Positions 52,685-62,556 are shown, counted from the first letter of the stretch. The stretch is 64,000 nt of DNA from Nocardia colli (GCF_008704205.1 NZ_VXLC01000018.1:206167-270166), one strand, 5' to 3'. Made by a program: numbers and translations. The notes: generated by a model not told the origin, from the sequence alone.

Positions 52685-52975
52685 CCGACGACCGTAGATT
52701 CATCAGGCGACCACCGTTTTCGCATGAACTGACCACTGATTTCGCAAGCACATGGGTAACTCACCGGGTACAGGCTGACTTATCCACCACCCCACAGCCG
52801 GTCGCCAACGTCACTCCGCACGCACCTGAATCGGGCCTGAATACCCGGAGAGGCGGGCGAGCGTGCGCGTGGGGGTGGGCATGCCGATAGCATGGTCGCG
52901 CCGGGGCAGCCGCTGTCCTGGGCATGATCCGCGGGGATGTCCCCGCACCCGAGAAACTCCAAGGAGAGCACCGCC

Positions 52976-55027
52976 GTGACCACCTCAGCCCGCAATGCCC
53001 CTGCCGCCCTCGTCCGGGTGCCGGCCGGGACGACGGCGGGCGCCGCGGTGCGCGAGGCCGGGCTGCCGACCAAGGGCCCGGACACCATCGTCGTCGTGCG
53101 CGACGCCGAGGGGCTCAAGGACCTGTCCTGGACCCCGGACACCGACGTCGAGGTGGAGGCGGTCGCCGCCGACACCGAGGACGGCCGCAGCGTCATCCGG
53201 CACTCCGCCGCGCACGTGCTGGCCCAGGCGGTGCAGCAGGAGTTCCCGGAGGCCAAGCTCGGCATCGGCCCGCCGATCAAGGACGGCTTCTACTACGACT
53301 TCCAGGTCGACAAGCCGTTCACCCCGGAGGATCTGGCCAAGCTGGAATCCCGGATGAAGAAGATCGTCAAAGGCGCGCAGCGCTTTTCGCGGCGCGTGGT
53401 CGAGGTCGAGGAGGCCCGGGTCGAGCTGGCCAAGGAGCTGTTCAAGCTGGAGCTGATCGGCGACAAGTCCGGCATCGACGATCCGGAGGTCATGGAGGTC
53501 GGCGGCAAAGAGCTGACCATCTACGACAACCTGGACCCGCGCACCGGCGACCGGCTCTGGGGCGATCTGTGTCGCGGCCCGCACATCCCGACCACCAAGT
53601 TCATTCCCGCGTTCAAGCTGACCCGCAGCTCCGCCGCCTACTGGCGCGGCGATCAGAACCGCGAGGACCTGCAGCGCATCTACGGCACCGCCTGGGAGTC
53701 GCAGGAGGCGCTCGACGAGTACCTGCACCTGCTGGCCGAGGCCGAACGCCGCGATCACCGCAAGCTCGGCCTGGAGCTGGACCTGTTCAGCTTCCCCGAC
53801 GAGCTCGGCTCCGGCCTGCCGGTGTTCCACCCCAAGGGCGGCATCATCCGCAAGGAGATGGAGGAGTACTCGCGGCGCAGGCATGTGGCCGCGGGCTACG
53901 AGTTCGTCAACACCCCGCACATCACCAAGGGGCACCTGTTCGAGGTCTCCGGCCACCTGGACTGGTACCAGGACGGCATGTTCCCGGCGATGCACCTCGA
54001 CGCCGAGCTGAACGAGGACGGCACCGTCCGCAAGCCCGGCCAGGACTACTACGTCAAGCCGATGAACTGCCCGATGCACAACCTGATCTTCCGGGCGCGC
54101 GGGCGGTCCTACCGGGAACTGCCGTTGCGCCTGTTCGAGTTCGGCTCGGTGTACCGCTACGAGAAGTCCGGCGTGGTGCACGGCCTGACCCGGGTGCGCG
54201 GCATGACCCAGGACGACGCGCACATCTACTGCACCAAAGAGCAGATGCACGCCGAGCTCACCAGCACCCTGCAATTCGTGCTGGCGCTGCTGAAGGACTA
54301 CGGCCTCGACGACTTCTACCTGGAGCTGTCGACCAAGGACCCGGTCAAGTTCGTCGGCTCGGACGAGCTGTGGGAAGAGGCGACCGAGACCCTGTCCAAG
54401 GTGGCCTCGGCCTCCGGCCTCGAGCTGGTGCCGGATCCGGGCGGCGCGGCGTTCTACGGGCCGAAGATCTCCGTGCAGGTCAAGGACGCGCTCGGGCGCA
54501 CCTGGCAGATGTCGACCATCCAGCTGGACTTCAACCTGCCGGAACGGTTCAACCTCGAATACACCGCCTCCGACGGCACCAAGCAGCGGCCGGTGATGAT
54601 CCACCGCGCGCTGTTCGGCTCCATCGAACGCTTCTTCGGCGTGCTCACCGAGCACTACGCCGGCGCCTTCCCGGCCTGGCTCGCGCCGGTCCAAGCGGTC
54701 GGCATCCCGGTCGCGGAAGCCTTTGCGCCGCACTTGGATCGGGTGATCGAGCTGCTGCACGACGCGGGCGTGCGGGCGCAGGTCGACCGCAGCGACGACC
54801 GGATGCAGAAGAAGATCTTCAACAACACCGCGCAGAAGGTGCCGTTCATGCTGCTGGCCGGCGAGCGGGACGTGAACGCCGGCGCGGTGAGCTTCCGGTT
54901 CCGCGACGGCACCCAGGTGAACGGGGTGCCGGTCGCCGACGCGGTCGCCACCATCGTGGCATGGATCGCGAATCGGGAGAACGCTTCGCCGACCGCGGAG
55001 GGCTTCGAGATCAAGGGTGCGCAATGA
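52976..55027 (+). CDS. thrS: Threonyl-tRNA synthetase
   Basis: A 683-residue class II synthetase with TGS, editing (HSAAHVLAQAVQQ, a HxxxH metal site), catalytic (MNCPMHNLIF, RVRGMTQDDAH) and anticodon-binding domains in the usual order. It charges tRNA-Thr and clears Ser-tRNA-Thr. GTG 52976 after AAGGAGAG fits homologues. The 291-bp leader holds no gene, and I see no T-box. Confidence 0.97.
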   Translation: MTTSARNAPAALVRVPAGTTAGAAVREAGLPTKGPDTIVVVRDAEGLKDLSWTPDTDVEVEAVAADTEDGRSVIRHSAAHVLAQAVQQEFPEAKLGIGPPIKDGFYYDFQVDKPFTPEDLAKLESRMKKIVKGAQRFSRRVVEVEEARVELAKELFKLELIGDKSGIDDPEVMEVGGKELTIYDNLDPRTGDRLWGDLCRGPHIPTTKFIPAFKLTRSSAAYWRGDQNREDLQRIYGTAWESQEALDEYLHLLAEAERRDHRKLGLELDLFSFPDELGSGLPVFHPKGGIIRKEMEEYSRRRHVAAGYEFVNTPHITKGHLFEVSGHLDWYQDGMFPAMHLDAELNEDGTVRKPGQDYYVKPMNCPMHNLIFRARGRSYRELPLRLFEFGSVYRYEKSGVVHGLTRVRGMTQDDAHIYCTKEQMHAELTSTLQFVLALLKDYGLDDFYLELSTKDPVKFVGSDELWEEATETLSKVASASGLELVPDPGGAAFYGPKISVQVKDALGRTWQMSTIQLDFNLPERFNLEYTASDGTKQRPVMIHRALFGSIERFFGVLTEHYAGAFPAWLAPVQAVGIPVAEAFAPHLDRVIELLHDAGVRAQVDRSDDRMQKKIFNNTAQKVPFMLLAGERDVNAGAVSFRFRDGTQVNGVPVADAVATIVAWIANRENASPTAEGFEIKGAQ

Positions 55028-55614
55028 GTGATCGCACGGCGGCGGACGGCCTCTCCGAGCTGAATGACGCCGATCAGGGCAGCATCGTCGATCGCGGCGC
55101 GGGCGAACCCGATCGGCTGCAACGGCTGTGGACGCCGTACCGGATGTCCTACATCGCGGAGGCGGCCTCGACCGACCCCGCCTCGACCGGGCATCCGTTC
55201 ACCGACATCCCGAAGATGTCCGACGAGGACGGCCTGGTCATCGCGCGCGGTGAGCTGGTGTACGCGGTGCTGAACCTGTACCCGTACAACCCCGGCCACA
55301 TGATGGTGGTGCCCTACCGCAAGGTGGCCAACCTCGAGGACCTCACGCCTGCCGAGGGCGCCGAGCTGATGGCGTTCACCCAGCAGGCGATCCGGGTGAT
55401 GAAGCAGGTGTCGCGGCCGCACGGCTTCAACGTCGGCCTGAATCTCGGTGGCGTGGCCGGTGGTTCGCTCGCCGACCACCTGCACCAGCACATCGTCCCG
55501 CGCTGGGGCGGCGACGCGAACTTCATCACCGTGGTCGGCGGCGCGAAGGTCATGCCACAGCTGCTACGCGAGACGAGGGCGCTGCTGTCGGCAGCCTGGA
55601 AGGAAGTCGACTAG
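55024..55614 (+). CDS. HIT-family protein (Ap4A phosphorylase-like)
   Basis: A 196-residue histidine-triad protein with the active-site motif HLHQHIVPRW. The mycobacterial relative in the same gene order (Rv2613c) is an Ap4A phosphorylase, so cleavage of diadenosine tetraphosphate is likely. ATG 55024 overlaps the thrS stop. An N-terminal extension of about 60 residues precedes the core. Confidence 0.92.
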   Translation: MSDRTAADGLSELNDADQGSIVDRGAGEPDRLQRLWTPYRMSYIAEAASTDPASTGHPFTDIPKMSDEDGLVIARGELVYAVLNLYPYNPGHMMVVPYRKVANLEDLTPAEGAELMAFTQQAIRVMKQVSRPHGFNVGLNLGGVAGGSLADHLHQHIVPRWGGDANFITVVGGAKVMPQLLRETRALLSAAWKEVD

Positions 55615-55616
55615 AG

Positions 55617-56309
55617 GTGCTGAGCTTCTTCGGCCGCGATACGTTTGCCAAAGCGACTGCGCCGCTGGGCAAAGCGCTGGTGAGCACCGGGCTCACGCCG
55701 GATGCGGTGACGGTCATCGGCACCACCGCGTCGATCGCCGCCGCGGTCACCCTGTTCCCGACCGGACATCTGTTCTGGGGGACCATGGTGATCTGGTTGT
55801 TCGTCATGTTCGACATGCTCGACGGCGCGATGGCCCGGGCGCGCGGCGGCGGCACGAGGTACGGCGCGGTGCTCGACGCCACCTGCGACCGGATGGCCGA
55901 CGGGGCGATCTTCGGCGGATTGGCCTGGTGGGCGGTCTATCACGAGCAGCACAAGCCGTTGTTCGCCGCGACGCTGGTGGTGCTGGTGACCTCGCAGGTG
56001 ATCTCGTACGCGAAGGCGCGGGCCGAGGCGAGCGGGTTGTCCGCCGACGGCGGGATCATCGAGCGGCCGGATCGGCTGATCATCGTGCTGGTCGGGGCCG
56101 GGTTCACCGGCATCGGCGGGTACTGGGGCCTGGACTGGCTCACCTACGCGGTGCATGTCGCGATGTGGATACTCGCGGTGCTCAGCATCGTCACGGTGTT
56201 CCAGCGGATCCTCGCGGTGCGCAGCTCGCCGGGCGCGCGCGACGTGATCCCGCTGGCCAAGCCGACCGCGCCGGAAAACCCTACGGCCGGAACGGCGAAC
56301 GCGACGTGA
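55617..56309 (+). CDS. pgsA: Phosphatidylinositol phosphate synthase
   Basis: A 230-residue CDP-alcohol phosphotransferase with the complete motif D66-x2-D69-G-x2-A-R ... G83-x3-D87-x3-D91 and about six membrane helices. In Mycobacteriales this enzyme joins CDP-diacylglycerol and inositol 1-phosphate, giving the precursor of phosphatidylinositol and its mannosides. The start is GTG 55617, two bases after the HIT gene stop. Confidence 0.95.
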   Translation: MLSFFGRDTFAKATAPLGKALVSTGLTPDAVTVIGTTASIAAAVTLFPTGHLFWGTMVIWLFVMFDMLDGAMARARGGGTRYGAVLDATCDRMADGAIFGGLAWWAVYHEQHKPLFAATLVVLVTSQVISYAKARAEASGLSADGGIIERPDRLIIVLVGAGFTGIGGYWGLDWLTYAVHVAMWILAVLSIVTVFQRILAVRSSPGARDVIPLAKPTAPENPTAGTANAT

Positions 56310-56349
56310 GACCGCCATATCGTGGTGGTGTGGTGCGGGAAACGGGGCA

Positions 56350-57348
56350 ATGGTCATGAGTATCGGGGAACGGTTGAGCGACGCCGGTTACGCGGCGGGC
56401 TGGCGGCTGGTGCGGGCGCTGCCCGAGCCGACGGCGCGGCGGCTGTTCGATGCCGGCGCCGATCGGGTCGCGGGCAAGGCGAACCGGGCGTTCCGGGCCG
56501 GTGGTGAGCCGAATCAGCTGCGGCGCAATCTCGCTCGGGTAATCGGCGGCACGCCCGCGGACGTGCCGGACGAGTTGATCCAGGCCAGTGTCCGGTCCTA
56601 CGCGCGGTACTGGCGCGAGGCGTTCCGGCTGCCGTCGATGGATCACCGGGCGATCGGTGAGCTTGTCCTGGAAGGGAAGTCGCATCTGGAGGCGGCGCTG
56701 GCGGCCGGCCGCGGCGCCATCCTGGTGCTGCCGCACTCGGGGAACTGGGACATGGCCGGGGTGTGGCTGGTGCAGAACCACGGCACCTTCGCGACCGTCG
56801 CGGAGCGGTTGAAGCCGGAATCGCTGTACAAGCGGTTCCTCGCCTATCGGGAAAGCCTCGGCTTCGAAGTCGTGCCGCTGACCGGTGGCGATCAGCCGCC
56901 GTTCGTGCAGCTGGCGAAGCGGTTGCGGGAGAACAAGGCGATCTGCCTGATGGGGGAGCGCGACCTGACCGGCCGGGGGGTGCCGGTCACCTTCTTCGGT
57001 GAGCGCACCTGGCTGCCCGCCGGTGCGGCCAAGCTGGCCATCGAGACCGGCGCGCCGCTGCTGCCCGTGCACACCTGGTTCACCGGCGCCGGCTCCGAGG
57101 GCTGGGGGATGAAAGTCGAACCGCCCATTGATGTTTCGAACGGGGTCGCGGTGGCCACGCAGGAACTGGCGGACCGGTTCGCGGCGAATATCGCTGCGCA
57201 CCCGGCGGATTGGCACATGCTGCAACCGATGTGGGAAAGCGACCTGTCCGCGGAGCGGCTGGCCCGGATCGCGGCCGCGCAGCCACATCTGGACAGGGCC
57301 GGCACGGATCCGGTTGATACGCCGGCTCATTCGGACGGGGCCCCATGA
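56350..57348 (+). CDS. patA: Phosphatidylinositol mannoside acyltransferase (PatA-type)
   Basis: A 332-residue LpxL/HtrB-like acyltransferase with the catalytic H129-x4-D134 (HSGNWD). It acylates the mannose of PIM1/PIM2 on the inner face of the membrane. Position between pgsA and pimA is as in mycobacteria (Rv2611c). ATG 56350 or 56356 may start it. It overlaps pimA by 4 bases. Confidence 0.94.
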   Translation: MVMSIGERLSDAGYAAGWRLVRALPEPTARRLFDAGADRVAGKANRAFRAGGEPNQLRRNLARVIGGTPADVPDELIQASVRSYARYWREAFRLPSMDHRAIGELVLEGKSHLEAALAAGRGAILVLPHSGNWDMAGVWLVQNHGTFATVAERLKPESLYKRFLAYRESLGFEVVPLTGGDQPPFVQLAKRLRENKAICLMGERDLTGRGVPVTFFGERTWLPAGAAKLAIETGAPLLPVHTWFTGAGSEGWGMKVEPPIDVSNGVAVATQELADRFAANIAAHPADWHMLQPMWESDLSAERLARIAAAQPHLDRAGTDPVDTPAHSDGAP

Positions 57349-58469
57349 AGATCGGCATGGTCTGCCCGTACTCGTTCGACGTCCCCGGCGGGGTGCAAGC
57401 GCATGTGGTCGAGCTGGCGCGGGTTTTCATCGAACGCGGGCACCGGGTGAGCGTGCTCGCGCCCGCGTCGGAGGAAACGCAGCTGCCCGATTTCGTGGTG
57501 TCGGCCGGGCGCGCGGTCGCGATTCCGTACAACGGATCGGTCGCGCGACTGTCCTTCGGGCCCATGGCCTACACCAGGATTCGCCGGTGGATCGACGGCA
57601 ACGATTTCGACGTGCTGCACATCCACGAGCCGAACGCGCCGAGCCTGTCGATGCTCGCGCTGAAGATCGCCGAGGGGCCGATCGTCGCCACCTTTCACAC
57701 CTCGACCACGAAGTCGTTGATCCTCAGCACCTTTCAGGGCGTGCTGCGGCCGTATCACGAGAAGATCAGCGGCCGGATCGCCGTCTCTGAGCTGGCGCGG
57801 CGCTGGCAGGTGGAGGCGCTCGGGTCCGACGCGGTGGAGATTCCCAACGGGGTCGACGTGCCCGCGTTCGCGCGGGCGCCGATGCTGCCCGGCTATCCGC
57901 GGGCGGGCAAGACCGTGCTGTTCCTCGGCCGCTACGACGAGCCGCGCAAGGGAATGGACGTGCTGCTCGGCGCGCTGCCCGAGCTGGTGCGCAAGCACCA
58001 GGATCTGGAGATCCTCATCGTCGGGCGTGGGGACGAGGAGCGGCTGCACCGCGAGGCCGGGCCGCTGGCGGGGCACCTGCGCTTCCTCGGCCAGGTGTCG
58101 GACGCGGAGAAGGCCTCGGCGATGCGCAGCGCGGACGTGTACGTCGCGCCCAATCTCGGCGGCGAGAGCTTCGGCATCATCCTGATCGAGGCGATGGCGG
58201 CCGGAACCGCCGTGGTGGCAAGCGAATTGGACGCCTTTCGGCGGGTGCTGCGCGACGGCACGGCGGGTGCGCTGGTGCCGGTGGGTGATTCGGCGGCGCT
58301 GGCGCGGGCCATCGACGAGGTGCTCACCGACGACAGTCTCCGGGCGGCGCTGGTGGAGACCGCGACCCAGGTGGTCGGCGAGTATGACTGGCCGGTGGTG
58401 GCCGAGCAGATCCTGCGGGTGTACGAGACGGTGACCGTCGGCGACACCAGGGTGCGGGCCGCCGGATGA
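57345..58469 (+). CDS. pimA: Phosphatidylinositol alpha-mannosyltransferase
   Basis: A 374-residue GT4 (GT-B fold) enzyme. The N-terminal YSFDVPGGVQAHV glycine-rich loop, the GRYDEPRKGMDVLL stretch and the GESFGIILIEAMAAG nucleotide-sugar motif are all present. It transfers the first mannose from GDP-mannose to phosphatidylinositol at the membrane surface. The ATG overlaps the acyltransferase stop. Confidence 0.96.
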   Translation: MKIGMVCPYSFDVPGGVQAHVVELARVFIERGHRVSVLAPASEETQLPDFVVSAGRAVAIPYNGSVARLSFGPMAYTRIRRWIDGNDFDVLHIHEPNAPSLSMLALKIAEGPIVATFHTSTTKSLILSTFQGVLRPYHEKISGRIAVSELARRWQVEALGSDAVEIPNGVDVPAFARAPMLPGYPRAGKTVLFLGRYDEPRKGMDVLLGALPELVRKHQDLEILIVGRGDEERLHREAGPLAGHLRFLGQVSDAEKASAMRSADVYVAPNLGGESFGIILIEAMAAGTAVVASELDAFRRVLRDGTAGALVPVGDSAALARAIDEVLTDDSLRAALVETATQVVGEYDWPVVAEQILRVYETVTVGDTRVRAAG

Positions 58470-59512
58470 TCACCTTCTCCGCCACAACGGTTCTCGTTCT
58501 CGCGCTGATCGCGGCGGTCGTCGTCGCGATCGGCATCTGGGCTTATTCGACCGCCAACCGGCTCGACCGGCTGCATGTGCGCTCCGACCAGTCCTGGCAG
58601 GCGCTGGACGCGGCGCTGGCCCGTCGTGCGGTGGTCGCCCGTTCGGTCGCGATGGCGATCGCCGATCCGGTGGCCGATCCGGCGCTGGCCGATCAGGGCA
58701 AAGTGCTTGCGCTGCTGGCCGATCGGGCCGAGCGCGTCGCCAGAGCCGATCGGGAGACCGTGGAAAACCAGCTCTCCGGGGCGCTGTCGACGATCGATAT
58801 CGAAAAGTTGCGCCCGCAGATGGTGGCCGAGCTGGCCGACGCGGAGGCGCGGGTGCTCATCGCGCGCCGCTTCCACAACGACGCAGTGCGCGACACCCTC
58901 GCGCTGCGCACCCGGCGGTCGGTGCGCATCCTGCACCTCGGCGGCACCGCGCCGCTGCCCACCTACTTCGAGATCACCGAGCGGGCCAATCCGGCCGCGT
59001 CCACCGGGCTCACCGTCGACACCACCCGCACCACCGCGCGCATCGTGCTGTTCGACGAGCAGGACCGCACGCTGCTGATGCGGGGCAACGACCCGAAGAC
59101 GCCGGACATCTCGTTCTGGTTCACCGTCGGCGGTGGCGTGGATCCGGGGGAGTCGCTGCGTGACGCCGCCGTTCGCGAGCTGTACGAGGAGACCGGGCAC
59201 AAGGCCGACCCGGACAGCCTGCGCGGCCCGATCTGGCGTCGCGTCGCGGTGTTCCCGTTCGACGGCGACCTGATCCGCTCCGAAGAGCTGTTCTTCGCTC
59301 TGCGGGTGCCTGGCTACGAGCCGCAGGCCACCAACCTGACCACCATCGAACGCCGCTCGATCACCGGCAGCAAATGGTGCACCGTCGACGACATCGTCCA
59401 GCTGGATCGCTCCGGCGAAACCGTCTACCCGTACAACCTCGATCAGCTCCTGCCCGAAGCCGCCGCGGCCGCGTCCGGCGTCGCGCACCCCGAGGTCCGC
59501 TCGATCCGCTGA
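58466..59512 (+). CDS. NUDIX hydrolase with N-terminal membrane helix
   Basis: A 348-residue protein. An N-terminal hydrophobic helix (residues about 5-27) is followed by a helical LemA-like stretch and, from about 180, a NUDIX domain with the box GGGVDPGESLRDAAVRELYE and following EETG. NUDIX enzymes hydrolyse nucleoside diphosphate derivatives. The counterpart in mycobacteria is the conserved gene after pimA. ATG 58466 overlaps the pimA stop by 4 bases. Confidence 0.88.
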   Translation: MITFSATTVLVLALIAAVVVAIGIWAYSTANRLDRLHVRSDQSWQALDAALARRAVVARSVAMAIADPVADPALADQGKVLALLADRAERVARADRETVENQLSGALSTIDIEKLRPQMVAELADAEARVLIARRFHNDAVRDTLALRTRRSVRILHLGGTAPLPTYFEITERANPAASTGLTVDTTRTTARIVLFDEQDRTLLMRGNDPKTPDISFWFTVGGGVDPGESLRDAAVRELYEETGHKADPDSLRGPIWRRVAVFPFDGDLIRSEELFFALRVPGYEPQATNLTTIERRSITGSKWCTVDDIVQLDRSGETVYPYNLDQLLPEAAAAASGVAHPEVRSIR

Positions 59513-59610
59513 CGTGGATGTGATGTGTTTCACGATCGTGCTACGGTCGCGTCTGGATCGCCGCGGGCTGGGTAGTGCTTTTCGCAAGGCACTCGATATC
59601 GGTGCCGCGG

Positions 59611-59629
59611 CCCCCACGCGTCGTGGGGG
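59611..59629 (+). repeat. Short perfect hairpin
   Basis: CCCCCACG and CGTGGGGG around CGT, in the 471-bp gap between the NUDIX gene and pdxS, followed by GAAA. It could be a terminator of the pgsA-pimA operon. Confidence 0.4.
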
Positions 59630-59660
59630 GAAATGCTCGGTGTGCGGAGGTACGTAGTAC

Positions 59661-59753
59661 ATGTCCTACCTGTTGTTCGATTTCCTGCTGCCGCTCATCG
59701 GTCCCGCCGCCGCCGAGTACTGGGCACAGTTGCTGGTGGTCGGCCCGCTCTGA
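59661..59753 (+). CDS. Possible 30-residue hydrophobic peptide
   Basis: Open frame of 30 codons with GGAGG ten bases ahead of the ATG. The peptide is hydrophobic (MSYLLFDFLLPLIGP and LLVVGPL flank an AEYW centre) and could span or bind the membrane. No homologue is recognised. It is the only plausible gene in the otherwise empty gap 59513-59983 and may be chance. Confidence 0.3.
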   Translation: MSYLLFDFLLPLIGPAAAEYWAQLLVVGPL

Positions 59754-59983
59754 ATCGCCGCCGGAAGTTAGCGGGGACGGTGAATCCGCCCCGCTGCCCG
59801 GCGAATCCGTTCCCGTGGCCCGGGCGACCGGTCCAGTACGGCACGCCGACGGACAGAGCCCCAGGTAGGTGACAAGGCCAGTCATCTCCGACTGGCTATC
59901 AAGTGGCCTGGGTGGCCCGCCTAGAATTGGGTCGATTCAATCCCTTGCGACCCCGATTGGCGCAGATGACCCAGGAGTTTGCC

Positions 59984-60886
59984 GTGACGACGCCCGAGAC
60001 CACCCAGACCATCGGCACCGCCCGCGTGAAGCGCGGCATGGCCGAGATGCTGAAGGGCGGGGTGATCATGGATGTGGTCACCGCCGACCAGGCCAAGATC
60101 GCCGAAGACGCCGGCGCGGTCGCGGTGATGGCGCTCGAGCGGGTGCCCGCCGACATCCGCGCGCAGGGCGGCGTGTCCCGGATGAGCGACCCGGACATGA
60201 TCGACGGCATCATCTCCGCCGTCTCCATCCCGGTCATGGCGAAGGCGCGCATCGGCCACTTCGTGGAGGCGCAGATCCTGCAGAGCCTCGGCGTCGACTA
60301 CGTCGACGAGTCCGAGGTGCTCACCCCCGCCGATTACGCCAACCACATCGAGAAGTGGAACTTCACCGTTCCCTTCGTCTGCGGCGCCACCAACCTCGGT
60401 GAGGCGCTGCGCCGAATCACCGAGGGCGCGGCCATGATTCGCTCCAAGGGCGAGGCCGGCACCGGCGACGTCTCCAACGCCACCACGCACATGCGCAAGA
60501 TCCGCGGCGAGATCCGCCGGCTGTCCGCGCTGCCCGCTGACGAGCTGTTCGTCGCCGCCAAGGAGCTGCAGGCGCCCTACGAGCTGGTCCGCGAGGTCGC
60601 CGAGACCGGCAAGCTGCCCGTCGTGCTGTTCACCGCCGGCGGCATCGCCACCCCCGCCGACGCCGCGATGATGATGCAGCTCGGCGCCGAAGGCGTCTTC
60701 GTCGGCTCCGGCATCTTCAAGTCCGGCAACCCCGCCGAGCGGGCCGCCGCGATCGTCAAGGCGACCACCTTCCACGACGACCCCGATGTGCTCGCGAAGG
60801 TTTCGCGTGGACTGGGCGAGGCGATGGTCGGCATCAACGTCGAGGAGCTGCCGGTCGATCACCGGCTGGCCGAGCGCGGCTGGTGA
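59984..60886 (+). CDS. pdxS: Pyridoxal 5'-phosphate synthase subunit PdxS
   Basis: A 300-residue TIM-barrel synthase: GTARVKRGMAEMLKGGVIMD at the start, VMALERVPADIRAQGGV, the lysines of the active site in MAKARIGH and IRSKGEAGTGD, and GSGIFKS near the end. With the glutaminase PdxT it makes PLP from ribose 5-phosphate, glyceraldehyde 3-phosphate and ammonia. GTG 59984 after AGGAG is preferred; ATG 59966 is possible. pdxT is not in the visible part. Confidence 0.97.
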   Translation: MTTPETTQTIGTARVKRGMAEMLKGGVIMDVVTADQAKIAEDAGAVAVMALERVPADIRAQGGVSRMSDPDMIDGIISAVSIPVMAKARIGHFVEAQILQSLGVDYVDESEVLTPADYANHIEKWNFTVPFVCGATNLGEALRRITEGAAMIRSKGEAGTGDVSNATTHMRKIRGEIRRLSALPADELFVAAKELQAPYELVREVAETGKLPVVLFTAGGIATPADAAMMMQLGAEGVFVGSGIFKSGNPAERAAAIVKATTFHDDPDVLAKVSRGLGEAMVGINVEELPVDHRLAERGW

Positions 60887-60922
60887 ATTCCCGCCCCGCG
60901 CGGCGGTTTGAGTTTGTCCGAG

Positions 60923-60971
60923 CAAACGGGACATGGTGGTGGCAGCGGAGCCGGCCATCATGTCCCGTTTG
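60923..60971. repeat. Inverted repeat ahead of the LysR gene
   Basis: CAAACGGGACATG and CATGTCCCGTTTG, perfect 13-bp arms 23 bases apart, ending 17 bases before GTG 60989. The core CGGGACATGGTGG also recurs in the repeat tract after 63.5 kb, so this may be a copy of that family as well as a possible regulatory site. Confidence 0.6.
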
Positions 60972-60988
60972 ACGTGAACGGGGCGATC

Positions 60989-61882
60989 GTGGAATTGCGG
61001 CAGTTGCGGTACTTCGTTGTTTTGGCGGAGGAGTTGCATTTCCGGCGGGCGGCGGAGCGGTTGTTCATTTCCACGCCGACGCTCAGTCAGCAGATCAAGG
61101 TGCTGGAGCGGGAGATGGGCGGGGCGTTGCTCAACCGGGACCCGCGGGTCGAGCTGACGGCGGCGGGGGAGGTGTTGTTGCGGACCGGTCGTGAGGTGTT
61201 GCGGTCGGTGGATGCGGCGGTGCGGGAGACGCGGCGGGCCTCTGCCGCGGGTGCGCCGGTGCTTCGGTTCGGATTGCTGAACGGCGTACCCCCTTGGCTC
61301 CCTTCACGAATCGAGGAATTGCTGCCGGCCGGCACTCGAACGGTGCTCACCGGGGGAACGACTGCAGACCAAGTCCGACTGCTCGATGACGACGAGGTCG
61401 ACCTGGCCCTCGTCCGCACCCCGGTCGCCCTACCTGACCGCTTCGCCCAGCAGCCGATCGCCCGCGACGAACTCGGCATACTCATGTCCTCGACCCACCC
61501 ATTCGCGAACTCCGCCGAAATCGACCCCAACGACCTCACTGACCAAGAACTGATCCTGTTCGCCAGAGAGTCCGCCCCCGGCCTCCACGATGAACTCCTC
61601 CACACCCTGCACGCCAGAGGCGCCCGAGTCCGACTCAGCGACAGCGCCATGGGCCACGCCCAAATGCTCGCCGTCCTCCCTTCCCGCCCCGCCACCATCG
61701 GCCTCAGCACCTCCCGCCCCGCCACCCACCCCGGCCTCGCCTGGCGCCCACTCCGCGGCGGCCCCATAGCGGTCACCTACGCCGCCATCTGGCGCGTACC
61801 TACCCGAAACCCGGCCGTGCGCGCCCTTGTCGAGGTACTGGCCGCCAGCCCGGAGTGGCAAGCACCTGCCGATCAGATCTGA
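60989..61882 (+). CDS. LysR-family transcriptional regulator
   Basis: A 297-residue regulator. The winged helix-turn-helix covers residues 1-60 (ELRQLRYFVVLAEELHF, STPTLSQQIKVLE); the rest is a periplasmic-binding-like effector domain. The start is GTG 60989; upstream in-frame residues are not family-like. Target unknown; neither neighbour is divergent. The first third uses mainly G-ending codons and the last two thirds C-ending codons, an internal change in base skew. Confidence 0.92.
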   Translation: MELRQLRYFVVLAEELHFRRAAERLFISTPTLSQQIKVLEREMGGALLNRDPRVELTAAGEVLLRTGREVLRSVDAAVRETRRASAAGAPVLRFGLLNGVPPWLPSRIEELLPAGTRTVLTGGTTADQVRLLDDDEVDLALVRTPVALPDRFAQQPIARDELGILMSSTHPFANSAEIDPNDLTDQELILFARESAPGLHDELLHTLHARGARVRLSDSAMGHAQMLAVLPSRPATIGLSTSRPATHPGLAWRPLRGGPIAVTYAAIWRVPTRNPAVRALVEVLAASPEWQAPADQI

Positions 61883-62036
61883 CCGCGTCGGGCGGACTCT
61901 TCTCCGGACCTCACCGTCGTCTTACTGTTCTCACAATTGTGCTGGGTAGCTTGACGTTTCGATGCCTGTCGACCACTGCGCTGGTTGTTCGTGCCGCATC
62001 ACCGTCGATGTATCAGCCGAATGTTAGGACGAGCAG

Positions 62037-62531
62037 TTGAAGCTTCGTAAGACCGGACGCATGGCGATTGCCGGCTTGGCCGTGGTTGCCGCACTGGGCC
62101 TGACGGCCTGCGGTAGCGATGACAAGTCGGATTCGCCGAAGCCGCCCCGCACTTCGACCAGCACGACTGCCAACGCCAACACGCCCGCTCCGCCGACCGT
62201 CGCGGAGTTGAACGCGCTGCTGCAAAAGGCGCTGGACCCGTCGGTGCCGAGGGCGGAGAAGCTGGACCTGGTGCAGGGCATCGAGGCCGATCCGGATCTG
62301 CCCAACCGGCTTGCCGAGGCGTTCAAGCAGGCGGACGCCAAGGCCGAGATCACCGGGGTTACCGTCTTCGGTGAATCCGTAAGCGCCCAAGGGAAATTCA
62401 CCGTCAATGGCCAGGAGAACGTGGTCGATGTGCCGTTCGTGCTCGACGGCGGCAAGTGGAAGGTCCAGAAGTCTTGGGCCTGCGGTGCGCTCGCCAACCT
62501 CAACCAGCAGTCCCCGGCCTGCGCCGCCTGA
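62037..62531 (+). CDS. MTB12-like lipoprotein
   Basis: A 164-residue secreted lipoprotein. The signal peptide ends in the lipobox LTACG. After a Thr/Pro-rich linker, the part from TVAELNALLQKALDPSVP to VDVPFVLDGGKWKVQKSW matches the low-molecular-weight antigen MTB12/CFP-2 domain of mycobacteria, a cystatin-like fold of unknown function. The start is TTG 62037 with AGGACGAG ahead; ATG 62061 is possible. A strong terminator follows. Confidence 0.85.
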   Translation: MKLRKTGRMAIAGLAVVAALGLTACGSDDKSDSPKPPRTSTSTTANANTPAPPTVAELNALLQKALDPSVPRAEKLDLVQGIEADPDLPNRLAEAFKQADAKAEITGVTVFGESVSAQGKFTVNGQENVVDVPFVLDGGKWKVQKSWACGALANLNQQSPACAA

Positions 62532-62556
62532 CCTGCCCACTCGCCGACGAGGGGTG

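Noticed and set aside
52685..52975. T-box riboswitch ahead of thrS
   Set aside because: No T-box sequence or specifier hairpin could be recognised in the leader.
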